64,000 bases of DNA from Dryococelus australis (Eukaryota > Arthropoda > Insecta > Phasmatodea > Phasmatidae): assembly GCA_029891345.1 (NCBI GenBank), contig CM057002.1, positions 59,944,777 through 60,008,776 of the forward strand. The letters run 5' to 3'. Below are positions 10,720 to 23,634 of the stretch, piece after piece. Within the stretch, counting starts at the first letter, position 1; each line of letters opens with the position of its first letter. The translations under genes were made by a program, and so were the position numbers. Under the pieces are notes generated by a model. That model worked only from the letters and a program-made list of their open reading frames with translations. It was not told where the DNA came from and ran no database searches.

Positions 10720-12325
10720 TTATTATTATTTTTTACTCAAATTGGTTTATGTTCAATCAAAAAATGTTTCATTTGGAAATGTCATGACATCATGTACTTA
10801 AACTTTTTTCTAATTGTTGTAACAAAATTTTATTGGTTTTTCTACGTGTTCGCTCAACTGTTTTACTACCCTTGCATATTTTAAAAATAAAACTGCTCAA
10901 CTATTTCTTGAAGTTAAATTTAGTAGTTCTAGCAATAATTTCTTACCATATTTCAGTGTTTTTATATAACATACTTTTTCTATTTTCCAATAAAATATTA
11001 TTTTACAGTCGCAAAGTGCGAGGAAATATATATTCTGTTCATTGTATGGAAATTATTTTCCACTTAGGCTGATTTTAGATACCTTTATAACATGGGCCTT
11101 ATTACATGTCGGAGCAGGAAATAAGGCCCAATTGTGAGGTTTTGTTTAATTAACTTTTACGTCAAATGTATCTCTCACTGAAGTCATTCATCACTTTAAA
11201 TAGATTAAGCATCTAACAAATATCATCATTTATTTGAACGATTTTTTTATACCTCCTGAAGTACAGGAGCTGTTTCCTTCGAAAGTGGGACTTACCCCTG
11301 ACCGTACATGACGGATGAAAGAGGCTTGTAAAATAGCAATGAAATACTCTGTCAGAATGTTTCTATACATAGCTTCCACGTGTACGCAATTGTTAAAAAT
11401 ATTAGTATTATAAATTTTTTAAAGATACAAAAATTTTATTTTCTTGTTAGACGCTTGAAAAAATAAAATTTTTTGTAATTTGTTTAAGGGTTCTAAAGTA
11501 GGTACCCTAGATACAGCCAGAAAAACTGGTACGTACTATACAGAATCCAGACTGAATTACGTTTAAAAGCCTGTTCTCAAGGACACTAGATTAAAAATAA
11601 GAAAATTAACGCAAATGTGGCATTAATCACTTGTTGTAATGACGACTTGAGTTCTGAACTAATTAGTTTAGAAATATTTAACCATAATCTCCACCTTTTA
11701 TGCCCCAATTGAATGAGTAGTGTGTAAAAATATGAACATAAAAGAGAATATTAAGCGAGAATCTTACAATTGGCGCATTTTAGATGCGAATAGCATTGCT
11801 TCCTACGTCAAAAAAATCCTGTACTTGCTTAAACAACTGAAGTTTTTTTTTACAAAATTAATTAATTTTTGCGTTTATAGTGGCTCACAATTTTGTGTCT
11901 TTATTGTTGAGTGACTCATTGTATTTAATATCTATAGTTACAAAATTTCAATACAAGCTGTCATGTTTACGAATTAACTTTAGGAGCAATAAAAATTGTA
12001 TATTTTGAAAATAAACGTAAATTAAACTTTTAAGCCATTGTACGCAGAGTTTCAGCCCTTTCGTAAAGAACTATAAAATGAAAAATCACAGTTTTTAACG
12101 TCATAATGTCGAACCTATCGAAATCATAAAAGCTGTTTCACAACGCATTGATATGCTGAAAAAATTTACGTCGATTATGATGTAGCCAACTTACATCGAA
12201 GTAAATATAGTAGACTGCTGCATTGAGTTTTGCGCCGCATAGTTTTGTACACATGGTTGAAAATCCGTTATTACCTGATGAAAGCGAAGAGTAAAACTAA
12301 TGGTTAATTCGGTGTTTCAAATTCG
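10720..12325. other. AT-rich DNA, nothing recognised
   Basis: Short chance ORFs only. The first few hundred bases may be the 3' end of the Tigger-like element, but no terminal inverted repeat was found. Confidence 0.35.
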
Positions 12326-12621
12326 AGTAATACATGAGCGGATCTCGAACTTACTTCTGCCTAGTAATACATGGGCGGATCTCGAACTTACTTCTGCCTA
12401 GTAATACATGGGCGGATCTCGAACTTACTTCTGCCTAGTAATACATGTGCGGATCTCGAACTTACTTCTGCCTAGTAATACATGGGCGGATCTCGAACTT
12501 ACTTCTGCCTAGTAATACATGGGCGGATCTCGAACTTACTTCTGCCTAGTAATACATGGGCGGATCTCGAACTTACTTCTGCCTAGTAATACATGGGCGG
12601 ATCTCGAACTTACTTCTGCCT
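12326..12621. repeat. 37-bp minisatellite, 8 copies
   Basis: The unit AGTAATACATGGGCGGATCT + CGAACTTACTTCTGCCT repeats eight times without gaps, starting at 12326, 12363, 12400, 12437, 12474, 12511, 12548 and 12585. Only copies 1 and 4 differ (ATGAGCGG and ATGTGCGG for ATGGGCGG). Near-identity implies recent expansion or homogenisation. There are no unique spacers, so this is not a CRISPR-like array. Confidence 0.97.
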
Positions 12622-15600
12622 AATAATTTGTGAGCCTCTAATGATCATAATCACAAACGATTCAGTGCGTGTGTTAAATGGGAATATTGTCAGTCAATAC
12701 ATACATGATAATGCAATGACACTCTCTTACTTGTACTTGGGGCTTGGTTATGCCAAATAGATAATATGTGCACAAGTCGGGAATAATTTATAAACATATC
12801 ATTTTCTTTAAAAAAAATATATCAAATAGACTTTCCGAATATAACATATAAGTCAAGCAAAACATAAACATATAAATATAAAATATCGATTTAAAACCAT
12901 ACATTATAAAACCTGAAAAAATCGTTATGTGTACTTACTCGTGATATGAATGACTTTCTAACCAGACAGTCTTCCTAAGATATGGACCCCGTCTGAGCTG
13001 TACTGTAGCTGTTTAACAACTCTTATCCATGTTATATACCTTGAATGTACGCATCAAGTTACATTTGATTTTTCTCATCAATGGACAGGGCAAGGGGCAA
13101 AATTATTATTAACCGTAGGTACAAAGTTTGAGTGTAATATAACACAAGCCTGTTATCTGTCCGGTGATAAACATTTTGCTGACTGTTTTAACGCACCTGA
13201 GCTCGGAAAGACTTGGGAATTTTAAGACTTAGTTTCACCGCTTGATTAAACGTTAAGGTCTCCTGTCTACTTTATCTTTTGTCATTGGTTCGTTGGCTAT
13301 AGCCATAATACATTGAATTTTACCTTGATAAATAGTTTGTACTTGATTCGATATTCTGAAGAGTTCTAACGCCACACAAATCGGAGTTCTACATTTTTTT
13401 TTATCAAAAACCTTTAACCAAACAAAAATTAAATATAAAGTACACGTGACTGGAATATATTATATCAGTAAATAAACGATCCAATTTTCTGGTTTCCATT
13501 AATTATTTCGTATGGAAATGACCAGTTTCAAGAAGAATGACCAATATACGCTAACTAAATGAGCATTTAAAGGCAGATAATTTGTACCGATAACATGCGA
13601 AGCCTAATTTATTTTGGCACAAAGAAGAATTTAACGCTTTCTTTGTGTATTACATAGTACTGAATCTCTAAACGGGCCAACAAGTACATTATTTCCTCAA
13701 AACAGGTAAGTAAACCAGAGCTTTATTTAAATGCCATGCAATTTCCCCATTTCTTTAGTGGCAATATATGAAATGTAGTTTCCATTTGGGTCATGAACTT
13801 GACGTTTCGCATTATATTACTAGTATAATACCACAATTTTCACTGAGAGTTTCAAATAAGTCGAGTAGTGTCAATGTCATTGCCCTGTGCAAGGCTAGAA
13901 ATAAATATCATCGATGGCCGTGAATTTTGTTTATGTTGTAAGGGTACAAGTTGAAACGAACATAAATTATATTTTAAATCAGTTTTTTTAGAGTTATTTT
14001 CTTTCATCCATGAAGGTGCTAGGAGCAAGTGATTACTATACCGTTAATGCTAGAGATACTCTTCAAAACAAGCAGAAACGTGTCATGTACGAATAGAATT
14101 TTCGCAATGGAAGAAAAGGCATGTTTATTCATTGTGTGTACTGGAAGAATATTTTAATTGTAAACCAGTCATTTGTCTTGAATTTTAATATATGTACTCT
14201 TCATCTGGAAGCGTTAACATTGACATATGGTACAGATGATATATGTGACTATTAATAGGCTATAGCAAGAAGCATTGTATGTTCCATTTGGAAATCAGGA
14301 TATATATAACGCAATTGTAATGTAAAATATTTTATATGCACGAACTGTACTCATGTCATTAAACGAAATGGTACTTCCATGTTACTTTGAAATGCACTGA
14401 AACTAAATGCCCAGTGGACACTGAGACACTGAGGACATGAAGGGTCTTAAAAGCCGTGCAACTTAATGAAGTAAATTATTGAAGTTAATTACCAAACTAC
14501 CAGTTTGGGAAGATATTGACAATGCGTCATTTCCTGAAATACCATTTAATTTGGTGGAGTTGTATGATTGTTATACTTTCATACGTTTATGAGCTAAAGT
14601 AGTATCTAGATTTGATCACGTCTTTAATGGTTTGTATGTGTGTTGTGTTGTGCATGTGTTAGGGATAATGCCAAGGAAATCATTTTCTTGGCTCTTAAGA
14701 GGCTGAAACATCAGATTCTGTAAGCCTTTGTTTGTTGATCTAGTTTCTAGTTTTCGGGTCTTCTGAATGTTAAAGTAGGAAATTATTTTTAATACGGTTC
14801 TAGAGGTTGACTCAGACATTTGGTTTATTGACATAATTAAAGTCACAGTAGTGTATGACACATACCCATACAGAAATGTTCACATATTATAGGATTTTTG
14901 ACTTATTCAACGTATAGAATCGTTACATATATGCCAAACAAGAACATCTTAACTCCTCTAATATACATGCTATGGAATTTTGTCGAATTAATGTGGTGGC
15001 GTGGTACAAGCACAATACGCTCCTATGATATTGGATCCTCTTCGCAGGGAATTTTTGGCGGCACAACTGTGGGGCCCGTAAAACGTCATGTGCAAGAGTA
15101 AGAAAAAATATATTATAATTTCACCAGCAGAACAAAATTTCATGCATGGTTTGTAATAGGCGTTACTTAAACCACCAAAAAATGTCCAGAAGGTAACAAA
15201 CATAATTTAGTTTTCCTTCTGTGTGGCAGTTACCATCGAGTCTACACTGAACAACACATAACTTGAACACATTGGTGTATTATTACACTATATGACACAG
15301 TTTTAATTAAAATACAATCCGCAACATTCATAAACTAACCAAGCTGCCAGACATATTGGCCACTTACGTTTGTCTCGTAGAGGTGTGACGTTTCATACTT
15401 GGTTAAGAGAGGTTGTAAGGTCTTGTAGTCTAGGCGGTGGCGGTCTGGAGGGGGGGGGGAGGTTGAGTGTTTTCGTTTTGTGTTGAGATGCAGACGGGAG
15501 CTCCAAACAGGGTTTAAGCATATCTCTGATCACGTTTTCTTATTGTAAACGATTTATTATGAAAAAATTCCGTCCTTTGAAACACACAATTTTGTCGTCG

Positions 15601-17034
15601 TGTTAAGTAAAGATGCGTAAAATAATCCTCGAATGCTCCAAATATAGCAATTCCCCCCTCCACAAACGTATGTATTCATTCGCGGCCTGTTAAGGTGGCC
15701 GCCTGGTCGAAGGAATTTTGCACGTCTGAGGCTTAAGAACGTGGGAGGACTAGGGGTGACCGAGACATGCGCATCAACTCTCTCATCGCCTCTACGGGCA
15801 AAGCACTGAACTGGCGCGCAGTCTTGTCGTCGATAATGCACCTCTATGAGACTTTCAGCGCAGACCCTGCTATTTTATGACGTAACAACAAAAGTAAATA
15901 TTTGATGCACGTCCCTGTCCCTTCATTAACTTTTTGCACCAGAATGTTCATACATAAAAATGCCCGTGAAAACACCCGTTTGAGCTATTTCCACTATCAT
16001 AAAAACCTGCTTTAGAGAGAAGTGGAGAAACTGAAAAACGTATACAGACGCGTAACGTTTCTTAAGTGCTATGTGTAACCAGACCTCACTCAGGCACGCT
16101 GCTGGAGCTCTGCACACCGTTCGGCGACCTACCCACGCGGCTACCTTAAGATTCCAAATACAAGCATTATATCCAGTACCACTTGATAATTTAAGCCTTC
16201 CAAAGAAGAAGCCGCAAAGTGGAAGCAGAGATTAGCCACTGAAAAAAAAAACACATGTTCAATGTATTGCGATCACTCAGAGCGTACAATAATTATATAT
16301 TCGCTAGAATTCATTCAACATTGTGGGTAAAATCTGTGCTTCTATTAACGATCTCTATCGCCCAACGTAGTTTATCAAAAATGAGAAGAATAAAAAATTA
16401 CCCCCAGAAGAGCATGTACAAAATTAGAATGAATGGCCTCGCATCAATTAATATTAAATAAGCATTTCAGCATAAATCAGAAAATGAAATAACATAATTG
16501 TGTTTTTTTTGTAAACGATGTTTGCACTTTTTTTTGTTAAAACCCTTCAAAAAACTTTTGATGCAGACATAATGATCATTTTTGTGTACTCCGCCGATGA
16601 TACCGGTGTGTTGGAAGGAGCCTTCCACGACGGGCCAGCGATAAGAGGAGGTCGCCACATCGGGTGAGTCCCCGTCGTCGTGATTCGTGTTGCCAGACAC
16701 AGGCTCCGACATCAAGTTCAGGTAGGGACAATCCAGTTAGATATTGACTTCAGAAGGCATGGAATAATTATCAATTAAATATAAAACAATCACAATGTTT
16801 AGTACTATTTCGATAGCGCCCCGTCACGATTAACGTTGTTGTCATTAATTAAATATTGTTGTAATTATATCAGGACTGAGTAAACCCTTTCTATATGAAT
16901 TGCTCACCTTCTGTAATTGTCCACCATCAACGCAAAGGTTATGGAATAATTTGTATAAGATTACGTACAAATCATCTGGTGGAACTAGCGAGGCGTTTCC
17001 ACGCAACAGCCCACAACAATGTGTACACATTTCA
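12622..17034. other. AT-rich intergenic DNA, nothing recognised
   Basis: About 4.4 kb with only short chance ORFs. A G-run lies at about 15449-15460. A more GC-balanced patch (15650-15850) shows no domain I recognise on either strand. Confidence 0.35.
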
Positions 17035-17358
17035 AGGGACAAACTGAGCGGAGTTGGGCATTGTAAAGATAGTAGCGAAGAATGGAAAGTAGTTCCGTAT
17101 CGTAACTTTAGATTAAAAGTGTTAAGGTGAACATTTTTAAATACCAAAATTAATTGCTTTTAGTTTGTGTTTTTAAATGCGTTCTTAAATATTTGATTTC
17201 CCAACAATTTTCACAGTTTAATTTCACTGACGCTGGAATAAAGTGATCAGAACCATGACTATGTTAATTTTACACGCGGTGGAAGGATACACAATGTGCA
17301 TACGAGTAGATACTTAGCATAACTCTCAAAAGAGCTCAGTTTACCGTGAACAGCTTTT
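17035..17358 (-). mobile_element. Long-class MITE, 5'-truncated (family B, copy B2)
   Basis: Diverged family B sequence in reverse orientation: GAATGGAAAGTAGTTCCGTA, AGTGATCAGAACCATGACTA and a terminus ending TTTACCGTGAACAGC at 17355. The other terminus is not recognisable. It abuts the transposase fragment at 17371. Confidence 0.6.
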
Positions 17359-17370
17359 ACCCATCAACTA

Positions 17371-17680
17371 CGAAACATGACGTGTGCACATGGCCCCATT
17401 CCACGGGGCCAGCGCGTTCACCAGACCTCAGAGTCCTGTGGACTTTTTTTTTGGGGTCACGTCAAAACTGTGGTACGTGAAACGACCGTGGAATGCGGAG
17501 CGGGCTCTTACGCCTCGAATCTCCGTAGATGCAACAGCGTCCGGAACACACCAGGGATGCTGCAAAGTGCGCGACAGTCCATGCTCCGGTGATGTTGGTG
17601 GCAGTCAGTATGTGCATTTACTGCAAAACAATCACGCGAGGTGCCTAACTGTTCAAGACGTTCCTCTCATCATTTGAGCG
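17371..17680 (+). pseudogene. mariner/IS630-like transposase C-terminal fragment
   Basis: In one frame the sequence gives FHGASAFTRPQSPVDFFF and in a neighbouring frame GHVKTVV. Read together they resemble the (R)SPDL.P.DFFLWG.VK signature around the third catalytic residue of mariner-type transposases. Downstream, in alternating frames, come LTPRISVDA and RNTPGMLQSARQSMLR, the usual C-terminal region. Several frameshifts are needed, so it is a dead fragment of about 100 codons. Confidence 0.6.
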
Positions 17681-17689
17681 TTGCATTTC

Positions 17690-18160
17690 AAGGTGCATCT
17701 CCTTAACGACTCGATTAAGGACGAAATGCCTCTCAACTTTTCTACCAGTTTCCCATGCCTAATCACCTCCCAAAGTCTGTAACATAAGTTACGGAACATT
17801 CTGTATTTTAATAATAGTTTGAAACATAGTTATTTTACTTAGACCGCGTCGGAGTTGGAGAATAAGCTGAGGAAAAGCAGGAGTGGGCAAAATGCGAGCG
17901 CGATTTAAATATTATTAAATTGCTTCATAGGTTATATATATTTTTCTTCACACCGAGAAAAAAAAAAAAACACGAGACGACAGTATCCGCCACGCTCCCA
18001 ACATGCACTTAAAAAAAAAAATTGTAATCTGTGCTGAGAAATTGTCTGTAATTTTAACCAACTTTTGTAACAGTACAAAAAATTCTCATGTAAAATTGCT
18101 TGTTAGTATAATTACAAGAGCCGTGTTTGTAATAGACCTCAAGAAATGTTTCTACTACAT
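17690..18160. other. AT-rich DNA with poly-A runs, nothing recognised
   Basis: No convincing coding or RNA signal. Poly-A runs lie at about 17959-17971 and 18010-18020. Confidence 0.35.
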
Positions 18161-18766
18161 TGACACGCATCTATGAGCTTAGATAAAATGGCGGCCACTG
18201 AACAAATGAAGCCTTCGCCGCGTTCCGATAATGCTGATTTCACTGTTTCAGAAATCTCAGTAACGTCAGTTATCGCTCCGTTACTGCTGACGACCACTGA
18301 TAGTGACTGGCAGCAGTTTTTACGAGTCTGGGTGGCGCCCTGCGCGAGGCTAAAACGAGTACTGAGAACACTGAGAATTGCTGAAGCTGGATGAGGTTGT
18401 GTAGAGTCTGTAAAATATTTGTTTGCGGGACTTTCGCATATGAGTCAAGAACTAAATGTTGTTAATGAGGACGGCATGACTTACAGGATTATTGTGGTCT
18501 TAGAAGACGCACGAAAAGCATTTAAGACACTATTACAGGATATTAATTTTTTTTTCCTCCTAATTTGTAGAGGCCAGACCTTCACATGTAGGGAATGCAC
18601 GTTTTTATATAAGTACCAGCAGGTTTATTTATAAAATATTCTTTGCCGTGGTAACTTGCATTACCTTGGTTGTTCGTTTGTTTATATTTACAAGCTCGCT
18701 TTCGTTCTACTGCCAAGCGTTCCGAAACTATCAAATCACTGGCACATGCGAAATATTTACTGATAC

Positions 18767-18836
18767 TGTTCCGTTACTGCTGACGAACACTGACGAAATA
18801 CCAGCGATCTCAGTGACCTTCAGCAGTAACGGAACA
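18767..18836. repeat. Perfect 17-bp inverted repeat
   Basis: TGTTCCGTTACTGCTGA at 18767-18783 is perfectly inverted at 18820-18836. A related CTCCGTTACTGCTGACGA copy lies at about 18277-18293. This could be one end of a decayed element of about 560 bp, but a second full terminus is not clear. Confidence 0.6.
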
Positions 18837-19790
18837 CGGTGCCTATAAAAGTGTTCGTGCAAAAACTAGGAATGATATTAAGTGTAGTTGTTTGCGAAAA
18901 GGTACATAAAATAAGCTTACATAACGTAAAATACTTACTACTCAAATGATCATTAAAAAAAACATGAGTATAACTTCATGTTCTTTTTGTGTATCAACTA
19001 TATGAACGTAGACATTTTAAAAATAAATCTACCCTACGTAAGTCAAGTTGTTTGTCTTGTTAAAAGTGCGAAGGAATGCCGCAAGAGACGCGGGTTCGAA
19101 TCCTCGTGCCAACAGGTTGCAGCTAAATTTTTTTTCCATTTTTGAAATATATTAAATTTATATTTCTCTCTTACTTATTCGTAACATTTTTTCCTAGGAC
19201 GAAATCTAATTTTATTTTCAGTTTTCAGTAATATAATTTGTAGAGCCACGAGTATTTCGCGAATTCATTCGGAGGTGAGGTAGACTCCAAACACTTGTCT
19301 TTTTCTCCTACTGTTGCGATTGGACGACAGTAATTTAGACACGCCCCGTTTAACTGTGAGCCAGTGATAAGCAGGAAGCAGCAGTGTGAGTGGGTGTTTA
19401 ACAGTCTTGTGCAGAGGCCTCACTTGATCACAGCAACGAAGTAAGCAAACGGTAGTGTCTCGATTGTATAAAGGAATGTCCAGCCTAGCTTGCTGCCAAC
19501 TCAATCCGCGAAATACTATGGGGTCTAGTAATTTGAAATACAAGGGTATAATTTGTAACATTACAAATATACATTTTGTAGATTTTTACGAGACAATTTA
19601 TTGCAGTTCTACAAGGTATTTTCTTGGCAACTGGTTATCAAAAATTCCTCTTGTAAAAATACAAAATGTTTTCTACAGCGTGAGAATCATCGTCAGAAGA
19701 ATTGCCGCCTGCAAGGACGTGGATTCGAAACTGCGGCCACAGTTGAGAGAGCAGTGGCGTGTGGTGAAGTATTGCGAGGTAAGATGGCCT

Positions 19791-20219
19791 TAAAGGTTGT
19801 TCACTGTTAAGAGAGCACTTTTGAAATGAACCTCAGAAAAATATCACTGCTCCTGCCTGGCATATATTTTAACGGGCTCGCTGAGTGACATTCGCCCAGT
19901 AAAGTTGGTAGCGATGGAGGGAAAGTAGTTCCATATATTAACTTCGAATAAAAAGAGCTAAGTAACCATTTGTAATAACTTAAATGATTTATTATTTTTA
20001 TTTCTGCTGTCTTTTAATGCGCCAAAGTGTAAAAGTGAGCAGATGGCTAAATATTTACTTTTCTATAATTCCACAGTTTCACTTAACAGTCGTATGAATA
20101 AAGTGATGAGGCCCATGACAATGTTAATTTTACATAAGGCGGAAGAACACACAACGCGAATACAGGTAGATCGTAAGCAGGGCTTTCAAAAGTGCTCATT
20201 TGACCGAGAACAACCTATA
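19791..20219 (-). mobile_element. Long-class MITE (family B, copy B3)
   Basis: About 430 bp, reverse orientation, both termini present though diverged (GGTTGTTCACTGTTAAGAGA ... TGACCGAGAACAACCTATA). Interior shows GCCCAGTAAAGTTGGTAGCG and GTAACCATTTGTAATAACTT. Confidence 0.85.
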
Positions 20220-20796
20220 GCTCTGTGCTATACCTTGTTGCTTGTTAGTTTACACTTCCACCACCAAATCGTGGCTCGCCAGCTGACGTCGCAGGACGTG
20301 TGTAATGGGTCCCTTGCTGCTCGCTTCTGAGTGGTCGGAAGGTGGTCAGTTTCCCCTAGGCTGCACGGTGGTCACTGGCTCCTGCTGCGTGCACCGAGAA
20401 TGTACAGCAGTGAGCAAGCACCGGTTTACCTTGCAACACGTCACCACACACACCGCAGGCGATTCTCCTTCGAGGGAAACTTGGCGGTTGGTCGGTGGAT
20501 TTTATGAGGCTACGCTGCGTTTATTTATTTAGCGTCTTACAAATATCGAAACGTGATCACATATCTCCAACATAACTTTTATTGCTAACCCAACTCTCGA
20601 AATACGCCTGAAATATTTTGTTCCTAGCGTTATTAGACTTTACACCTCACATCAGTCCTCAGTAAGGATCAGTGCGAGGGAAGTTTCTTGTTGTTGTAGG
20701 ACACGAACGATTCCGTTACCTCTAAATACTCATATCATATTGTGCTGTTGGTAAGTCCCAAACCCATTTTAGAGCCTAAATTCTCGCAAGGCTAGC

Positions 20797-20798
<2 letters not shown>

Positions 20799-20837
<39 letters not shown>

Positions 20838-20848
20838 CACACACACAC
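20799..20848. repeat. (TA)n/(CA)n microsatellite
   Basis: A TA run (20799-20832) passes into a short CA run. Confidence 0.9.
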
Positions 20849-21278
20849 CATGGTCGCCACCAAGGTACTCAGACATGGTCTTCAGTAAACATTTTATAAG
20901 TTTACATTTCACATTATCTTGACACTTCCTGTCTCAATACTAGCCTGCTGTTTGGTTTAATTGAAATCAGAATATCAACATGCTCTCCGAAGTTCGCAAG
21001 TTGGAGAAACAATGAGATCAATGAATAAAAAGTTACGTAAAAATATAGAAGACTAAATAAAAAAAATGCTTGTGGTTTTATGTGCTATCATATCTACATG
21101 CCGGAGATAAACTGCGTTAGGGTCAATATCAATACACAGTATGTAGCGATACATTCATACGTGAACGACTAAAACGATTTGACGGGAAAATAACTTCAAC
21201 GTCTATCTTAAAATATCTTTGCTACTTCCCGGTAAAAAGAAAGGTGCAAAAACCATGCATACACGGAACATATTTAAT

Positions 21279-22086
21279 TTAGGGTTGCCATATACACGTT
21301 ACTCAAAAAGAGGACATGTTCAGGTAACTGGCATTAGAAAAGAGGACACTTGGAAGAAAATGACACGAACAAAGCGGACACAGAATGTTACAATGGAAAT
21401 AAACATAATCATTATATCGTGTCGCAGGTCAGTTGTATATTATGTCACAAAATTGTATCCAAAAATCGGTTCCATATAGCTTTTTAAGTAATACGAAACA
21501 TTTTATTTTTGCAATCAGATAAAGCGATAATCATATTCACTATGAATATGAAAGTCGATTTCATTTAGTTTGTAGGGACTGCAGAATATTTTGCGAACAA
21601 GTAATAAGTATTCACACAAAACACAGTTGCGCATAAGCACTGGACACACATTATTTTATTGATAGTTAATCACTCTCACGTAGCTCAGGTTCAGATATAT
21701 TTATATTTTATTTCTATAACGATTTTATTGTTCTTGTAGGTTTCTATTTCCTAGCAATTAATTATGAAATTTGGAGTAGATTAGGCACGCCTGAACTTAT
21801 AAATGTAAAAAAAAAAAAACAGTCATGAATGAAGATAGGAGTGTTGATAAAGACAACATATATATGCAGTATTGTCCAAAAAGTTTGCACTTCTGCAGGG
21901 AGTTCATTGACACCGTTACTGTATGTTTAACGACATAAAAACCCACAAAGAAGCAAAGCTTCGCTGTCTTTCACTTTTATTGGAAAAGAGGACATTTCGA
22001 TTTTTTCGTAAAACACGGCCGGACAATTTACAAGGCCTCAAAAAAAAGGACACGTTCGGGTAAAAGAGGACGTCTGGTAACCCTAG
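21279..22086. mobile_element. ~800-bp probable non-autonomous DNA transposon
   Basis: Outer ends are short inverted repeats: TAGGGTTGCCA at about 21281 and TGGTAACCCTA at about 22075-22085. Copies of AAGAGGACA lie just inside both ends (21309, 21340, 21984, 22021, 22059) in matching orientation. No target duplication or coding sequence was found. Confidence 0.45.
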
Positions 22087-22402
22087 ATCCATCATGAGAA
22101 TTTGTGCCGCGTGCGTTATTTTCAGGCTCTTATTTGTAAGCCGAGCCTTATATCCCTGCGTTTTAATTATAGCTGTTTATCTGTTAATCAACTGTTTACT
22201 TACCTGCGCAATAGTCTTCGAGTAACTAAGGTCGGTCGACGGACGTCTATCTTCGGAGCGTAGAAGATTAGAACTGTGGTTACAAGGACAAGTGCGGCGA
22301 ATTAATAAACACCTTGTCCGACCAGCCCGTGAGCATAAAGGTGCACGGACATGGTTCGTGATAACATGCTGTATGAGAAGGAGAAAAATTCTAGGAAGAG
22401 AG

Positions 22403-22403
<1 letters not shown>

Positions 22404-22483
<80 letters not shown>
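22404..22483. repeat. (GA)n microsatellite
   Basis: About 80 bp of pure GA. It produces long Arg-Glu or Leu-Ser repeats in spurious reading frames. Confidence 0.97.
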
Positions 22484-22488
<5 letters not shown>

Positions 22489-22630
22489 AGTGTATGACGT
22501 GTCTTTGGTTCGAAGAAGAGGAGAAGCTTGTTTGTACTATGTATCTCCCATCGTCACTTCGGCGCTTCCTTACTACCGAACGCAACTCCCGAGGCGTTGA
22601 AATTGGTTTCATATTGAGGGATTGTATGCA

Positions 22631-23054
22631 AAGGCTGTTCACGATAAAGTGAGCACTTTCGAAATCAACCTTAGAAAACTGTCGCTGTCTTTACCTGCGT
22701 ATATTTTAACAGGTTCACTGAGTGGCATGTGCCCAGTAAAGTTGGCAACGATGGATGGAAACTATTTCCATATCTTAACGTCGAATAAAAATTTTAGGTA
22801 ACCATTTGTGATAACTTAAATTATTTCTTTCGCTTTCCGTTTTTTAGTTATGCAACGACGTGTACAAAAGAGCAGATTTGTAAAATAATTACTTTGCTAA
22901 AAATTTCACAGTTTCACTTGACCAACGCATGAATAAAGCGATGAGCTCTATGGCAATGTTAATTCTACGTATGGCGGAAGAGTACACAATGTACATGCAA
23001 GTAGATCTTTAACAGGGTTGTAAAAAGTGCTCATTTTACCGTGAACAGCCTATA
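22631..23054 (-). mobile_element. Long-class MITE (family B, copy B4)
   Basis: Well preserved: AAGGCTGTTCACGATAAAGT at the left, TTTACCGTGAACAGCCTATA at the right, interior landmarks in reverse order relative to copy B1. Confidence 0.92.
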
Positions 23055-23634
23055 ATGACGATAGAAAATTACCTTTGACTGATATTATGAATTGGATAAA
23101 ATATGAAAGCAACCGGAAAAGACTTTGAGGTGCCGCAAATAGGTAGAAATTTAATATTTTTTTGATTTTTATATTTTTTTAATTTCTTAGTAATATTTTT
23201 AGTGCAAAATTTTAATATAAATATAACTGTACGTTTGGTTATTGTAATCAAGTGATAAAATTATAATAAATCAGTTAATTTTTGGATGTGCCACAGACAG
23301 ATTGAAATATTTACATTTCACGAGTTTCAGACTTTTTTCTACAACTTTTCGGTTGGTAAGTGTTTTACTTATACATCTAGGGGAGCGAGGGGCTTGCTGT
23401 AACATAAGTAAATAGTATCACGTCTTTTCGATCGGGGTTTTGAAGTCTGACTCCCTTCATTACGTACCATAACCAGTGTTCCGCCAAGTGCCTATCTAGG
23501 CTTCCTATAGTGATGTACTGCTACAACTTTAATATGGAATTGTGATATTTCAGTTGTTTACATACAATAATCCTCTATTGTAGACTACAGTGTTTTCGTT
23601 TTATTTCAGTCATATATTGTAATATTGAAGTCAA

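Noticed and set aside
12326-12621. CRISPR-like array
   Set aside because: The 37-bp units are contiguous with no spacers and the DNA is from an animal genome.
22292-22642. ORFs with long Arg-Glu or Leu-Ser repeats
   Set aside because: They are translations of the pure (GA)n microsatellite.
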